From Prolixibacteraceae bacterium (lineage in GTDB: Bacteria > Bacteroidota > Bacteroidia > Bacteroidales > Prolixibacteraceae): 64,000 nt of DNA. Positions within the stretch are counted from its first letter, which is position 1; each line of letters starts with the position of its first letter. The translations under genes and the position numbers were made by a program. The notes below the pieces were generated by a model. The model was not told the DNA's origin. It saw only the letters and a list, made by a program, of their open reading frames with translations, and did not search any database. Location: contig JAIBEY010000017.1 of NCBI GenBank assembly GCA_019459525.1, positions 1 through 64,000 of the forward strand, given 5' to 3'. Shown here piece by piece: positions 26,305-35,123 of the stretch.

Positions 26305-27504
26305 TTACGACAATACCGACATGGCAGCACCAATCAGGTTGGCATTGGCAATACGCGAAATCTGAACAGTAGCGTCAATACCAGCTTCAGCCAGCAATTC
26401 TGTTATGGTTGCATTTACGATATTAACGAAGGCGGCATCGTTGGTTTTTACTTTACTCCAGAATAAACTTCCTTCGGCTAAAACCTGAATGGTTTTTATC
26501 GACGGATAAGCTGAATTCAGGTTCAGTACCAAACCTGCAATTGATGCAGCTACGAGTTTTGCAGAGCGTTCGTAAATCTGGAATGCAGTTTCAACATAGT
26601 CGGATTTGTAATCGGCCGGATTGTTCATCATACGGCTTAAAGCGGCAGCATCAAGGCTTTCGTCTAATCCATCGTTAGGATAAACGGCCCGGAAAACGCG
26701 ACCCAGGTACATCCCCGAAATAGCTTTTTCGAAACGTTGGAATCCTTTATTGTCCGATTCTTCGTCCACTTTGGCATCAAAAGCAGTGAGGTGCGGTGGA
26801 TTGTGATTGCCTGATTCGAGATTCACAGGAGTTTCTCCCGACCATCCTTCCATACCTGCAATTTTCGGGATATAATCCGAAGGGAAGAAAGTAGCCATGT
26901 TGGTTCCAGTTCCAACGATCAGGCCAATGTACGCATCGTATCCCGGGTTTGCTAACCCGGCAAACAAGCTGGTGATGGTATCATTTACTACTGCAATTTT
27001 GCCATTAAATCCGGCATTCAATGTTTCGTTCAGGTATTTTACCATTGGAGCTCCAATGGGTTTGCCAGCCATTCCCGGAATATTTACGCCTTTAGTCCAA
27101 ACAATCAATTCGGCATCGCCATTTAACATTGGTTGAGCTGGATAAGAAAAGCAATAACCAATCGAAGAATTAGCAGGAAGAGTGAGTTGTTTTATGGTTT
27201 CAGCTTCGGAGTTGTACAGATCAGTTTCAGTAAAACCTGCTGTTTTCATCTCCGTAATGTCTTTTTCAGCCAAGCCTGTAATTTTAGTTTCTTCACCTAC
27301 CGAAACTACGGCAGCCCTGAAGTTGGTACCACCCAAATCAAATACGGTAGCTTCTCCTTTTATCCCGTCCTTTTTCGGATGGATATAAGTGGGCAAACAT
27401 TTGATTTCGGTACCGTCTTTCTGTAAGCCGGTTTCCACTTTTTGTCTAAGATCGTTGGCAATATCGAGCAGTTGGCCCGTAGATAAAGCAAATGGATTAC
27501 TCAT
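26305..27504 (-). CDS. Hexokinase (eukaryotic-type fold, Bacteroides-like)
   Basis: A 399-residue ATP:hexose kinase of the hexokinase family (PF00349/PF03727), the form that Bacteroides uses instead of ROK glucokinases. The phosphate-1 motif FDLGGTNFR lies at about 55-63, the sugar-binding segment is SIGYCFSYP, the catalytic base is Asp175 in VVNDTITSL, and the adenosine-loop GTGTN is at 198-202. It phosphorylates glucose, mannose or fructose delivered by glycan breakdown. Monocistronic, with its own terminator. Confidence 0.93.
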   Translation of the reverse strand: MSNPFALSTGQLLDIANDLRQKVETGLQKDGTEIKCLPTYIHPKKDGIKGEATVFDLGGTNFRAAVVSVGEETKITGLAEKDITEMKTAGFTETDLYNSEAETIKQLTLPANSSIGYCFSYPAQPMLNGDAELIVWTKGVNIPGMAGKPIGAPMVKYLNETLNAGFNGKIAVVNDTITSLFAGLANPGYDAYIGLIVGTGTNMATFFPSDYIPKIAGMEGWSGETPVNLESGNHNPPHLTAFDAKVDEESDNKGFQRFEKAISGMYLGRVFRAVYPNDGLDESLDAAALSRMMNNPADYKSDYVETAFQIYERSAKLVAASIAGLVLNLNSAYPSIKTIQVLAEGSLFWSKVKTNDAAFVNIVNATITELLAEAGIDATVQISRIANANLIGAAMSVLS

Positions 27505-27606
27505 GTTTTATGTATTAGGTTTGATAAACAATTATGAACGGATAAAAATAGAAAATCCTCTTGCAACTGCAAAAGGACTTTTACGAATATCATATTTATA
27601 TTTCAA

Positions 27607-30246
27607 TCACTTTCCGATGCGGAATGACATTTTAAGAAGGAATATATTGTACGGTTTGTTGTCGAACAAATTGGTCAGATCGTTCCTGAAATCAAAATTC
27701 CCGTTGGTAATGGAATGATTACGGGTTTGCGACCAGACCAGGAAAATCGTTGATCCGGGTTTATACTCCCAACGGACGACCATGTTGGAGAGGAATTCTT
27801 TCACATTAAAATCAGGCTGATCAAAACTATAGAGCGGAGTTCCGCCCCGATCAGATACCTCATAAATTTCATTTTCCCCCATATAAGCCAGTTCGTTGCC
27901 CGATAACAGGCTAAACCTGTCAAAATAATTGTCGGCCCTTCCATTGGTTATCCGTTTAAATTCGCTGTATTTGCCACTGGCCAGGAACGGTTGCCCCCAG
28001 TATTGAATGCTTAAATCTGGTGTAATGTTATAATTTACCCTCAACGAAGCGCTCAGGGTCTTCTGATTAATTCGGGCAAAAATATAGTCGGTTTTGTTGG
28101 CATAATCCTGTTGGGTTACATACTGAAGCTCGTCATTATTACTGGTGAAATTCGGCGAAAGGGTAATTTTTAAACTTTTCGAAGGTCTGTATCCCAGGCT
28201 TATCCCTGCGTTGAATAGTTTCTTCGAATCTTTAATATTTCCTCCCAACACCATGAATTCCATTTCGCCGGTAAGCTTTTTTTGTTCATTCGAGCCAAAA
28301 GCTACCCAAATATTTTTTGTTCCTGACACTTTCAGGGCAGGACCACCGCGCAATTCGGTTGTCGAAAGCCCTTCCCCATTTACATTGGTCCCCATATGGA
28401 AATTCCAAAAGTTTTTAAGCTGCGTGTGTATATTTATGTTTCCACCAGGACCAGTCAGTTCTCCGGCGAAATTCCATTCGGTCCACTGATTAAAATTCAG
28501 ATTCAGGTTACGAAAAATTGAGAAAGGCTCAAAAATACGGTATCCAACCCAAATCACTTCCAGAATATTATCAGCCTGGCGCATGTAGCCCACGTCGTTC
28601 AATTCCAGACCCGGTGATTTCCATGCCGTAGCGGCCATAAATTTCAGTTTCCCTCCGTATTTCCCAACTACAATTTTTCCGCCATTACCAGTAAGGCTAG
28701 TTCGTGTTGAGTCGAATTCGAAGTGCGTGGCATCCGGTCGTTGAAACCCATGAATCCACGACTTTTGGGTGTTGCTTATCGCCTCTGCACTTCCTTCCAC
28801 CCGGCTGAAATAGGTGCTGAAATCGAATTCCCAGTCTTTATTATGCCATTTATGCACAAAATCAACGCCTCCGGTTATTGCAGTTTTGTGCAGGTAATCC
28901 AATTCATCAGCTTTCAGGTTTCGGTTTACCATCGTAACCATTCCTCCCAAAATCGTATTGCCCTTATCGAAATCTTTTTGCACCCGCCCAATCGAATAAT
29001 TGGTAAAAGGTTCAATCATTTCTGTTCGCTGATGGCCGTTGCTGATGTGCGCTGTTTCTTCAGAAGTCAGGCTTTCCAGCAGGGCAAGCGACCAACCGTT
29101 CTTTGTTTTCCCGGTAATTTTTGCGGCTCCTAAAATGCTTGTAAATTCCGGTGCATCCAGGTATTCGTCATCATTTATTTCCGGACTGTTATGCGGCCTG
29201 CGACCAATCCGGCGCGAATAAAACATATTCTCGGAAGCTAAATCGCCATCACCGAACATGAGTGGAAAACTCAGGATATTTTTACCTTCAATAAAAAACG
29301 GGCGTTTCTCCTGAAAAAAAGTTTCAAACGAGGTTAGGTTTACCTCAGAAGGATCAGCCTCTACTTGCCCGAAATCAGGGTTAATAGTGAAATCGAGGGT
29401 TAGGTTATTGGTCAGTCCCAGTTTGCCGTCAAGCCCCACATCCAACTGATTTTTTTTGCCCGATTGTTTAAACGGGTTTTCAGGTTCTTTCTCGTAACGA
29501 TCAGTCCGAGCAACCACATAAGGTGTTAAATCGGCAATTTTTCTCGATTTCAGATTCTTTAATCCCTTTAATTCTCCAAATTGCGATACCCAGCCTGACA
29601 TCTTTTTCGATGATGGCTGCCAAAGGCTCACTTCCTGTTTTCTGAACAGCATTCGGGCGACCTGTAAACCCCATGTTTGTTCGGAGTTTCCTTCGAAACG
29701 AAGCTGGGTAAGCGGAATACGCATCTCGGCGTACCAACCCGACTGATCGCGGCTTGTTTTCGCCAACCAAATCGGATCCCAGGTATTGTCTTCATATTCA
29801 CCGTCGTTGCTGATGATAAAATCTTGCTTGGTGCCAGCCGCATTTACAAAGAATGAAAAAGCAGTGCGCTTGTCGAAGTATGAATCTATTTGAAAGGCCA
29901 CCAGATCGCCGTCAATTTCATCGCGTCGGGTAAGCCGTTGAACGATGCTGTCGGGACTGGTATCCCAACATTTAAAACCAACATAAATGTAATTTTCGTC
30001 GAGTAAAATGGCAAACGTTGTTTTCTGTAGTGGTTTTTTCCCTTCAGAAGGCTCGTGCTGGATGAAATCATCTTGCCATGTTGCTTTTTGCCATGCGGGT
30101 TCTGTCAGAATTCCGTCGATTGAAAGATCATTTTTATTGCACTCACCCACATAATATTCTTTTCTGATTTGATTTTGGGCAATTAATGGATAGGTGGTGC
30201 ACATAAAAAGTACACTAAACAACAGACATCTTGTTTTCATAGGCAT
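27607..30246 (-). CDS. DUF5916 outer-membrane protein with CBM9-like domain
   Basis: 879 residues with a signal peptide (about 1-25, ending in LIAQ). Residues of about 35-230 form a carbohydrate-binding family-9-like (DOMON-type) sandwich, with segments such as IYVGFKCWDTSPDSIVQ. The rest is a DUF5916 barrel-like domain of alternating strands with EKRPFFIEGKNI as a conserved segment, ending in an aromatic-rich strand as many outer-membrane barrels do. The family is widespread in Bacteroidota, and its role is unproven. Two ATGs (30246 and 30240) can start it. Confidence 0.85.
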   Translation of the reverse strand: MPMKTRCLLFSVLFMCTTYPLIAQNQIRKEYYVGECNKNDLSIDGILTEPAWQKATWQDDFIQHEPSEGKKPLQKTTFAILLDENYIYVGFKCWDTSPDSIVQRLTRRDEIDGDLVAFQIDSYFDKRTAFSFFVNAAGTKQDFIISNDGEYEDNTWDPIWLAKTSRDQSGWYAEMRIPLTQLRFEGNSEQTWGLQVARMLFRKQEVSLWQPSSKKMSGWVSQFGELKGLKNLKSRKIADLTPYVVARTDRYEKEPENPFKQSGKKNQLDVGLDGKLGLTNNLTLDFTINPDFGQVEADPSEVNLTSFETFFQEKRPFFIEGKNILSFPLMFGDGDLASENMFYSRRIGRRPHNSPEINDDEYLDAPEFTSILGAAKITGKTKNGWSLALLESLTSEETAHISNGHQRTEMIEPFTNYSIGRVQKDFDKGNTILGGMVTMVNRNLKADELDYLHKTAITGGVDFVHKWHNKDWEFDFSTYFSRVEGSAEAISNTQKSWIHGFQRPDATHFEFDSTRTSLTGNGGKIVVGKYGGKLKFMAATAWKSPGLELNDVGYMRQADNILEVIWVGYRIFEPFSIFRNLNLNFNQWTEWNFAGELTGPGGNINIHTQLKNFWNFHMGTNVNGEGLSTTELRGGPALKVSGTKNIWVAFGSNEQKKLTGEMEFMVLGGNIKDSKKLFNAGISLGYRPSKSLKITLSPNFTSNNDELQYVTQQDYANKTDYIFARINQKTLSASLRVNYNITPDLSIQYWGQPFLASGKYSEFKRITNGRADNYFDRFSLLSGNELAYMGENEIYEVSDRGGTPLYSFDQPDFNVKEFLSNMVVRWEYKPGSTIFLVWSQTRNHSITNGNFDFRNDLTNLFDNKPYNIFLLKMSFRIGK

Positions 30247-30481
30247 GGTTTGGGCATGATTTTATAAACTACAAGACTCCTAAAAATCCTTTTCGTTACA
30301 ATAGATTGGCGAATTTTCAGAATTAAACCTGGTAAAAGCCCTGCGTGCAGGAACTGAGTTAGTATTTTTCTTACTTCTGCCGGATCTTCTTTTGGCAAAA
30401 AAAACTGAGTGAATTTTGCTTTTGTGGAGTACAAAAAAAGAGCTACAACGGTGTCGTTATAGCTCTTTAATAAAATAGGTG

Positions 30482-30555
30482 TGGAGAATATCGGAATCGA
30501 ACCGATGACCTTTTGACTGCCAGTCAAACGCTCTAGCCAACTGAGCTAATCCCCC
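30482..30555 (-). tRNA. tRNA-Ala (anticodon GGC)
   Basis: A 74-nt cloverleaf reads on the minus strand: acceptor 7 bp, D-stem GCTC/GAGC, anticodon stem TTTGA/TCAAA with loop CTGGCAG (anticodon GGC, reading GCC), T-stem ATCGG/CCGAT with loop TTCGATT, and discriminator A. The acceptor stem has the G3-U70 wobble that identifies alanine tRNAs. The 3' CCA is not encoded. It stands alone between the DUF5916 and tonB genes. Confidence 0.95.
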
Positions 30556-30636
30556 AAAATCTGCGGCAAAGATAAAAAAATATTCTGGTCTGATTTTTGT
30601 TTTAATAAAAAAAACAAAAGCTAATTTTACTATTCT

Positions 30637-30651
30637 CATGAACAGTGTTCA
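30637..30651. promoter_or_regulatory. Conserved dyad upstream of the first tonB-like gene
   Basis: ATGAACAGTGTTCAT is a perfect 6-bp inverted repeat with a 3-nt spacer, 271 bp before the ATG at 30922. It recurs as ATGAACCGTGTTCAT at 33051-33065 before the paralogous gene, within an otherwise diverged flank. It fits an operator for a dimeric regulator. Confidence 0.55.
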
Positions 30652-30835
30652 TTATCAGTCGCTGACAGATTGAATTTATGCTGAGAAGATAGAACTGGAG
30701 ATGAAAAAATGGAGGGAAAAAGTAAAACGAATTCATGTCAAGGCAATTCACAAAGACTGAAAATAAGCTAAAATCCCTGATTAAGATGCGGCTCTGATCA
30801 TTTTTTCAGGAATTATAGATTTTCAGATATCCGGT

Positions 30836-30866
30836 TATTGCAATTGAAGATTATTTTTTATCTTTA
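30836..30866 (+). promoter_or_regulatory. Candidate promoter of the first tonB-like gene
   Basis: TATTG (30836-30840) and TATCTTTA (30859-30866) resemble the Bacteroidota -33 TTTG and -7 TAnnTTTG elements, with an 18-bp spacer. Transcription would start near 30873, leaving a leader of about 50 nt. Confidence 0.4.
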
Positions 30867-30921
30867 GCCCCTCGATACTAAATGTATTTTCGTTAAAGAA
30901 ATAAACTAATATCACTTAATT

Positions 30922-31611
30922 ATGGAACTCAAGAAATCACCCAAAGCGGATCTCGAGAACAAAAGGAATATTTTTGTTCAGCTAGGGTTGGTGGTAGCTC
31001 TTGCGATCAGTTTGTACAGCTTCGAATCGACCAGCAAGGTTGATCAGGTTGGTTCTTTAGGAACAGTTGCTGACCAAACCGTTGAAGAAGAGATTATTCC
31101 AGTAACTCGTCAGGATGAAGTTAAACCACCACCACCACCACCACCACCCAAAGTAGTTGATATGTTGGTGATTGTTGATGACAACACTGAGATTGAAGAT
31201 GAATTGGAAATTGAAGACACTGAAGCTACAGACAAAACAGCTATTACCGCTGTAATGCAGGTAGCAGAAGAAAAAGAAGAAGAAAAAGAAGAGGCTGCAG
31301 TATTTTTCATTGTAGAAGAGATGCCAGACTTCCCCGGAGGTCAATTAGCTCTTCGCAAGTTTATTGCTCAGGCAATTAAATATCCGGTTATTGCACAGGA
31401 AAATGGTATTCAGGGAAAAGTGTTTGTTAACTTTGTAGTTAATAAAGACGGTTCTGTAACTGGCGCCAAAATTGCCCGTGGAGTTGACCCTGCGCTTGAC
31501 AAAGAAGCTTTACGCGTGGTAAACAGCTTACCGAAATGGAAACCTGGGAAACAGGGAGGGAAACCAGTAAGGGTTTCTTATACTGTGCCAATCAATTTTG
31601 TACTTCAGTAA
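30922..31611 (+). CDS. TonB-family energy transducer, paralogue 1
   Basis: 229 residues: a short cytoplasmic start (MELKKSPKADLE), one inner-membrane helix (about 20-37), a proline run of eight (residues 68-75, encoded by a CCA repeat), an acidic/lysine-rich periplasmic linker, and a C-terminal TonB domain (about 135-229). The TonB segments include YPVIAQENGIQGKVFVNFVV and WKPGKQGGKPVRV. TonB proteins pass proton-motive energy from ExbBD to outer-membrane receptors such as SusC. No exbB or exbD is in the window. A close paralogue lies 1.6 kb downstream past hflX. Confidence 0.92.
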   Translation: MELKKSPKADLENKRNIFVQLGLVVALAISLYSFESTSKVDQVGSLGTVADQTVEEEIIPVTRQDEVKPPPPPPPPKVVDMLVIVDDNTEIEDELEIEDTEATDKTAITAVMQVAEEKEEEKEEAAVFFIVEEMPDFPGGQLALRKFIAQAIKYPVIAQENGIQGKVFVNFVVNKDGSVTGAKIARGVDPALDKEALRVVNSLPKWKPGKQGGKPVRVSYTVPINFVLQ

Positions 31612-31635
31612 AAAGAATTAAATATTTAAAAAATT

Positions 31636-31669
31636 TCCTGGTTCTGTTTTTACGGAACCAGGATTTTTT
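31636..31669 (+). terminator. Hairpin terminator after the first tonB-like gene
   Basis: A 9-bp perfect stem (TCCTGGTTC at 31636-31644 with 31655-31663) is followed by six T residues, 25 bp past the stop. hflX starts only 21 bp later, so the terminator separates the two units or is partly read through. Confidence 0.75.
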
Positions 31670-31689
31670 ATTGGTAACTATAGGATATT

Positions 31690-32904
31690 ATGATTGAGAA
31701 TTCTCCTGTTATAGAAACTGCTGTTCTGGTTGGACTGATTACACAAAATCAGGATGAAAGCCAGGCAAAAGAATACCTGGAAGAGTTGGAGTTTTTGGCC
31801 GATACAGCGGGAGCAGAGGTAAAAAAACATTTTCTTCAACGTCTGGATATTCCTAATCATGCCACGTTTGTTGGCTCCGGAAAGCTTATTGAGATTGGCG
31901 AGTACATTAAATCGCATGAAATTGGTACCGTTATTTTTGACGACGACCTTAGTCCGACACAACTTCGTAATATCGAAAAGGCATTGGAATGCAAGGTCTT
32001 AGACCGCACGTTTCTGATCCTTGATATTTTTGCCAAACGCGCCCAGACCGCTCATGCAAAAACTCAGGTTGAACTGGCCCAGTACCAGTATCTGCTTCCG
32101 CGTTTGACCCGAATGTGGACTCACCTGGAGCGTCAGCGGGGAGGTATTGGAATGCGTGGTCCGGGTGAATCGCAAATTGAAACTGACCGCCGAATTATTC
32201 TGGATAAAATTGCCAGGCTTAAAGAACAACTTGTAAAAATTGACAAGCAGAAAGCAACACAGCGCAAAAACCGGGGTAAGCTGGTTCGCGTTGCCTTAGT
32301 CGGGTACACCAATGTAGGTAAATCGACCATGATGAACCTGCTTAGCAAGTCGGAAGTATTTGCCGAAAATAAGCTCTTTGCCACCCTGGATACCACTGTT
32401 CGTAAGATGGTGGTCGGAAATCTTCCTTTTTTGTTGGCCGATACGGTCGGGTTTATTCGTAAATTACCACATGGGCTGGTCGAATCGTTCAAATCAACCC
32501 TGGATGAAGTACGTGAATCGGATATACTGATGCACGTAGTAGATATTTCTCATGCCGGGTTTGAAGAGCAGATTGAAGTGGTAAACCGCACATTAAATGA
32601 AATTAATGCCGGCGACAAACCAACAATTTATGTGTTTAATAAAATTGATGCTTTTACATTTGTTGCAAAGCACGAAGACGACCTAACCCAACGGACAAAA
32701 AGCAACATCTCTCTGGAAGAATGGGAAACCAGTTGGATGGCAAAAAATAACACGCCGTCACTTTTTGTTTCGGCACTGAAAAAACAGAATATCGAAGAAC
32801 TGAAGAAAACGCTGTACGAAGAAGTAAAGAAAATTCATATCACCCGTTTCCCTTATAACGATTTTTTATACGATTCAAACTGGATCATAAAAACAGAAGA
32901 ATAG
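31690..32904 (+). CDS. hflX: GTPase HflX, ribosome-splitting stress factor
   Basis: A 404-residue HflX. The N-terminal HflX domain binds ribosomes. The linker carries the family signature GGIGMRGPGE (151-160) and a coiled helical segment, and the GTPase domain has GYTNVGKS (205-212), DTVGF and NKID motifs. HflX splits 70S ribosomes under heat or antibiotic stress. It is flanked on both sides by tonB paralogues on the same strand, which suggests they were duplicated around it. Confidence 0.95.
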   Translation: MIENSPVIETAVLVGLITQNQDESQAKEYLEELEFLADTAGAEVKKHFLQRLDIPNHATFVGSGKLIEIGEYIKSHEIGTVIFDDDLSPTQLRNIEKALECKVLDRTFLILDIFAKRAQTAHAKTQVELAQYQYLLPRLTRMWTHLERQRGGIGMRGPGESQIETDRRIILDKIARLKEQLVKIDKQKATQRKNRGKLVRVALVGYTNVGKSTMMNLLSKSEVFAENKLFATLDTTVRKMVVGNLPFLLADTVGFIRKLPHGLVESFKSTLDEVRESDILMHVVDISHAGFEEQIEVVNRTLNEINAGDKPTIYVFNKIDAFTFVAKHEDDLTQRTKSNISLEEWETSWMAKNNTPSLFVSALKKQNIEELKKTLYEEVKKIHITRFPYNDFLYDSNWIIKTEE

Positions 32905-32988
32905 TTCTGGAATCGTATTGCCAGGTTAAGTTATTATTTTAGGCTCTTGCCGATCGTTCCAAATGAATTGGAAGTCGGAAAACATACA

Positions 32989-33021
32989 ATCAGGTCAGAT
33001 TTTTTCTGGCCTGATTTTTGT
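32989..33021 (+). terminator. Hairpin terminator of hflX
   Basis: An 11-bp stem with one G-U pair (32989-32999 with 33005-33015) surrounds a T-rich loop and is followed by a long T-rich tract. It lies about 85 bp past the stop. The right arm resembles the sequence at 30584-30600 upstream of the first tonB-like gene. Confidence 0.7.
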
Positions 33022-33050
33022 TTTTATTGTAAAGTGATCTGTGGTAATCT

Positions 33051-33065
33051 CATGAACCGTGTTCA
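33051..33065. promoter_or_regulatory. Conserved dyad upstream of the second tonB-like gene
   Basis: ATGAACCGTGTTCAT has perfect 6-bp arms, 123 bp before the ATG at 33188. It matches the dyad at 30637-30651 in 14 of 15 positions, with the one difference in the spacer. The flanking bases TCTC and the following ATCAG are also kept. Confidence 0.55.
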
Positions 33066-33187
33066 TAATCAGCTATTAGCAGACTGATATTTGATCAATT
33101 TCATCTTCTCCGTACTCCCTGGAAACAGAATACAAAACTAAACAATGAAAACATTGAAACAATCAAGAACACTTAACTACACTCACC

Positions 33188-33874
33188 ATGGAACTAAAAA
33201 AATCGCCCAAAGCAAATCTCGAAAGCAAAAGGATTATTTTTATTGAATTTGGATTAGTCATTGCATTGCTCAGTTGCCTTTTCGGCTTCGAAACCACTTC
33301 AGGAGTAAAGCAAGTTAATAACCTTGGCGTCCTGACTGATCAGGCCGTTGAAGAAGTCCTCATCCCGATAATCCAACAGGAAGAGAAAAAGCAGGAACTT
33401 CCACCACTACCCAAAATTGCCGATTTGATGCTCATTGTAGAAAACAACACCGAAATTGTTGATGAACTTGAAATCATCGACACCGAAGTGACAGACGGAA
33501 CGGCTATTTATGCTGAAATGCAAAAGACCAAAGAAACTGAGAAAAGCGTTGATGAGGCCGTTGTATTTCTTTCTCCTGAAGAAAAACCTGAATTTCCTGG
33601 CGGAGATGCCGCTCTCCTGAATTTTTTAAGCCAGAACATTAAATATCCGGCGATTGCGGCTGAAAATGGAGTCAAGGGAAGAGTTACCGTTAATTTCGTG
33701 GTAAATAAAGATGGCTCAATTTCGGACGCAAAAATACTTCGGGGAGTTGATCAGGCACTTGATAAAGAAGCACTTCGGGTAGTTTACAGTATGCCCCGAT
33801 GGAAACCAGGAAAACAAAGCGGAAAACCTGTTCGCGTTTCATTTTCCGTCCCGATTAACTTTGTACTTCAGTAA
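33188..33874 (+). CDS. TonB-family energy transducer, paralogue 2
   Basis: 228 residues, clearly paralogous to the protein at 30922-31611. Both begin MELKKSPKA and have one membrane helix (about 20-37), and both carry the C-terminal TonB domain with YPAIAAENGVKGRVTVNFVV and WKPGKQSGKPVRV. The proline run is reduced to a KKQELPPLP stretch, so the rigid periplasmic spacer is shorter than in paralogue 1. The two may serve different receptors or conditions. The gene ends in a bidirectional terminator facing asd. Confidence 0.92.
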   Translation: MELKKSPKANLESKRIIFIEFGLVIALLSCLFGFETTSGVKQVNNLGVLTDQAVEEVLIPIIQQEEKKQELPPLPKIADLMLIVENNTEIVDELEIIDTEVTDGTAIYAEMQKTKETEKSVDEAVVFLSPEEKPEFPGGDAALLNFLSQNIKYPAIAAENGVKGRVTVNFVVNKDGSISDAKILRGVDQALDKEALRVVYSMPRWKPGKQSGKPVRVSFSVPINFVLQ

Positions 33875-33913
33875 TACAATTCAGGGAAATGCCAATCTAA
33901 TTTTTACCAAAAC

Positions 33914-33943
33914 AAAAAGACCTGCCGATCAGCAGGTCTTTTT
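33914..33943. terminator. Bidirectional terminator between convergent tonB-like and asd genes
   Basis: A perfect 12-bp stem (AAAAAGACCTGC at 33914-33925 with 33932-33943) has a 6-nt loop. A-run and T-run ends allow it to work on both strands, between stops at 33874 (+) and 33966 (-). Confidence 0.85.
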
Positions 33944-33965
33944 GTTTCAATTATGTATCTTAAAG

Positions 33966-34976
33966 TTATTTTACTTCTCCGTTTTTGATTAGCCACTCGG
34001 CAATCTGAACCGCATTTAGTGCAGCTCCTTTTTTGATCTGGTCGCCTACGCACCAGAAAGTCAGGCTCTTTGGATTTGAGACATCTTTGCGGATGCGACC
34101 AACATACACGTCATCTTTCCCGGAAACGAACAATGGCATCGGGTATTTTTTCTCAGCCGGAACATCTAACACGGTCAAACCTTCCAGTTTTTCCATTGCA
34201 GCTTTCACAACTTCAATATCCAGAGCTTCTTCAGTCTCTACCCAAACGGCTTCTGAATGGGCCCGTGCAACCGGAATCCGGATACAGGTTGCGCTTACCT
34301 CTGCTTCGGTGTGCATAATCTTTTTGGTTTCCCAGTTCATTTTCATTTCCTCTTTGGTGTAATCATTTTCGAGGAAAACGTCGATCTGAGGAATGATATT
34401 CATTGCCAACTGGTACGGAAATTTCTGGATGGTTGGTTCTTCCCCGTTGGCAACCTGCTGAATCTGGGTTTCCAGTTCGGCAATACCTTGCGCCCCGGCA
34501 CCACTTGCAGCCTGATATGTAGCCACATGAACGCGAACAATTTTTGATAAATCGTTAATCGGCTTCAATGCCACAACCATCTGAATAGTAGAGCAGTTGG
34601 GGTTGGCAATAATGTTACGCGGACGGACCAGAGCATCTTCAGGATTCACTTCAGGAACTACCAAAGGAATGTCGGCATCGTAACGGAAAGCGCTCGAATT
34701 ATCGATCATGATAGCGCCATATTTGGTAATGGTATCGGCAAATTCTTTTGAAATAGATGCACCAGCTGAAGTTAAAGCAATATCAATATCTTTAAAATCG
34801 TCATTATGCTTCAGTTCCTTTACAACCAGCTTTTTACCTTTAAATTCGTACTCGTTTCCAGCCGAGCGGCCAGATCCAAACAAAACCAGTTCATCGAGCG
34901 GAAAATTCCTTTCAGCCAAAACTTTCAGGAATTCCTGGCCTACCGCACCACTTGCACCTACTACTGCAACTTTCAT
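33966..34976 (-). CDS. asd: Aspartate-semialdehyde dehydrogenase
   Basis: A 336-residue NADP-dependent enzyme that reduces aspartyl phosphate to aspartate semialdehyde, the branch point for lysine/diaminopimelate, threonine and methionine synthesis. The N-terminus is the Rossmann loop [12 protein letters not shown], the catalytic cysteine is Cys128 in ANPNCSTIQ, and the acid/base His240 is in ARAHSEAVW. Normal length; no adjacent pathway genes. The 147-bp upstream gap shared with the + strand surface protein contains a 16-bp palindrome. Confidence 0.95.
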   Translation of the reverse strand: MKVAVVGASGAVGQEFLKVLAERNFPLDELVLFGSGRSAGNEYEFKGKKLVVKELKHNDDFKDIDIALTSAGASISKEFADTITKYGAIMIDNSSAFRYDADIPLVVPEVNPEDALVRPRNIIANPNCSTIQMVVALKPINDLSKIVRVHVATYQAASGAGAQGIAELETQIQQVANGEEPTIQKFPYQLAMNIIPQIDVFLENDYTKEEMKMNWETKKIMHTEAEVSATCIRIPVARAHSEAVWVETEEALDIEVVKAAMEKLEGLTVLDVPAEKKYPMPLFVSGKDDVYVGRIRKDVSNPKSLTFWCVGDQIKKGAALNAVQIAEWLIKNGEVK

Positions 34977-35023
34977 CTTTGTATTGTATTTATTTGTTAT
35001 CTAATCTTCTCTTAAACTCTTAT

Positions 35024-35039
35024 TTGGTCATTTGACCAA
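35024..35039. promoter_or_regulatory. Palindrome in the divergent asd/surface-protein gap
   Basis: TTGGTCATTTGACCAA is a perfect 16-bp palindrome (7-bp arms and a central TT), lying 48 bp before the asd start and 85 bp before the + strand gene. Its position and symmetry fit an operator. Confidence 0.4.
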
Positions 35040-35123
35040 TTTTTGTTAAATTGATATGGATTTTACCAACGGCCAAACTAATGTCGGTTCAAAATTAATG
35101 CTTTGCTTTTAATTTTTCTAAAA

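Larger units (their letters stand above)
30247..30921. other. 675-bp intergenic region with tRNA, dyad and promoter
   Basis: This region contains tRNA-Ala (30482-30555), a conserved dyad (30637-30651) and a candidate promoter (30836-30866). No protein-coding gene is supported; a minus-strand frame (30237-30527) that runs through the tRNA is not a gene. 30247-30480 shows nothing recognisable. Confidence 0.6.

Noticed and set aside
30237-30527. Minus-strand open frame of 96 codons
   Set aside because: It runs through the tRNA-Ala gene and the 5' end of the DUF5916 gene and shows no family resemblance.
31057-31344. Minus-strand frame with a tryptophan run
   Set aside because: It is the antisense shadow of the CCA repeat in the tonB-like gene.
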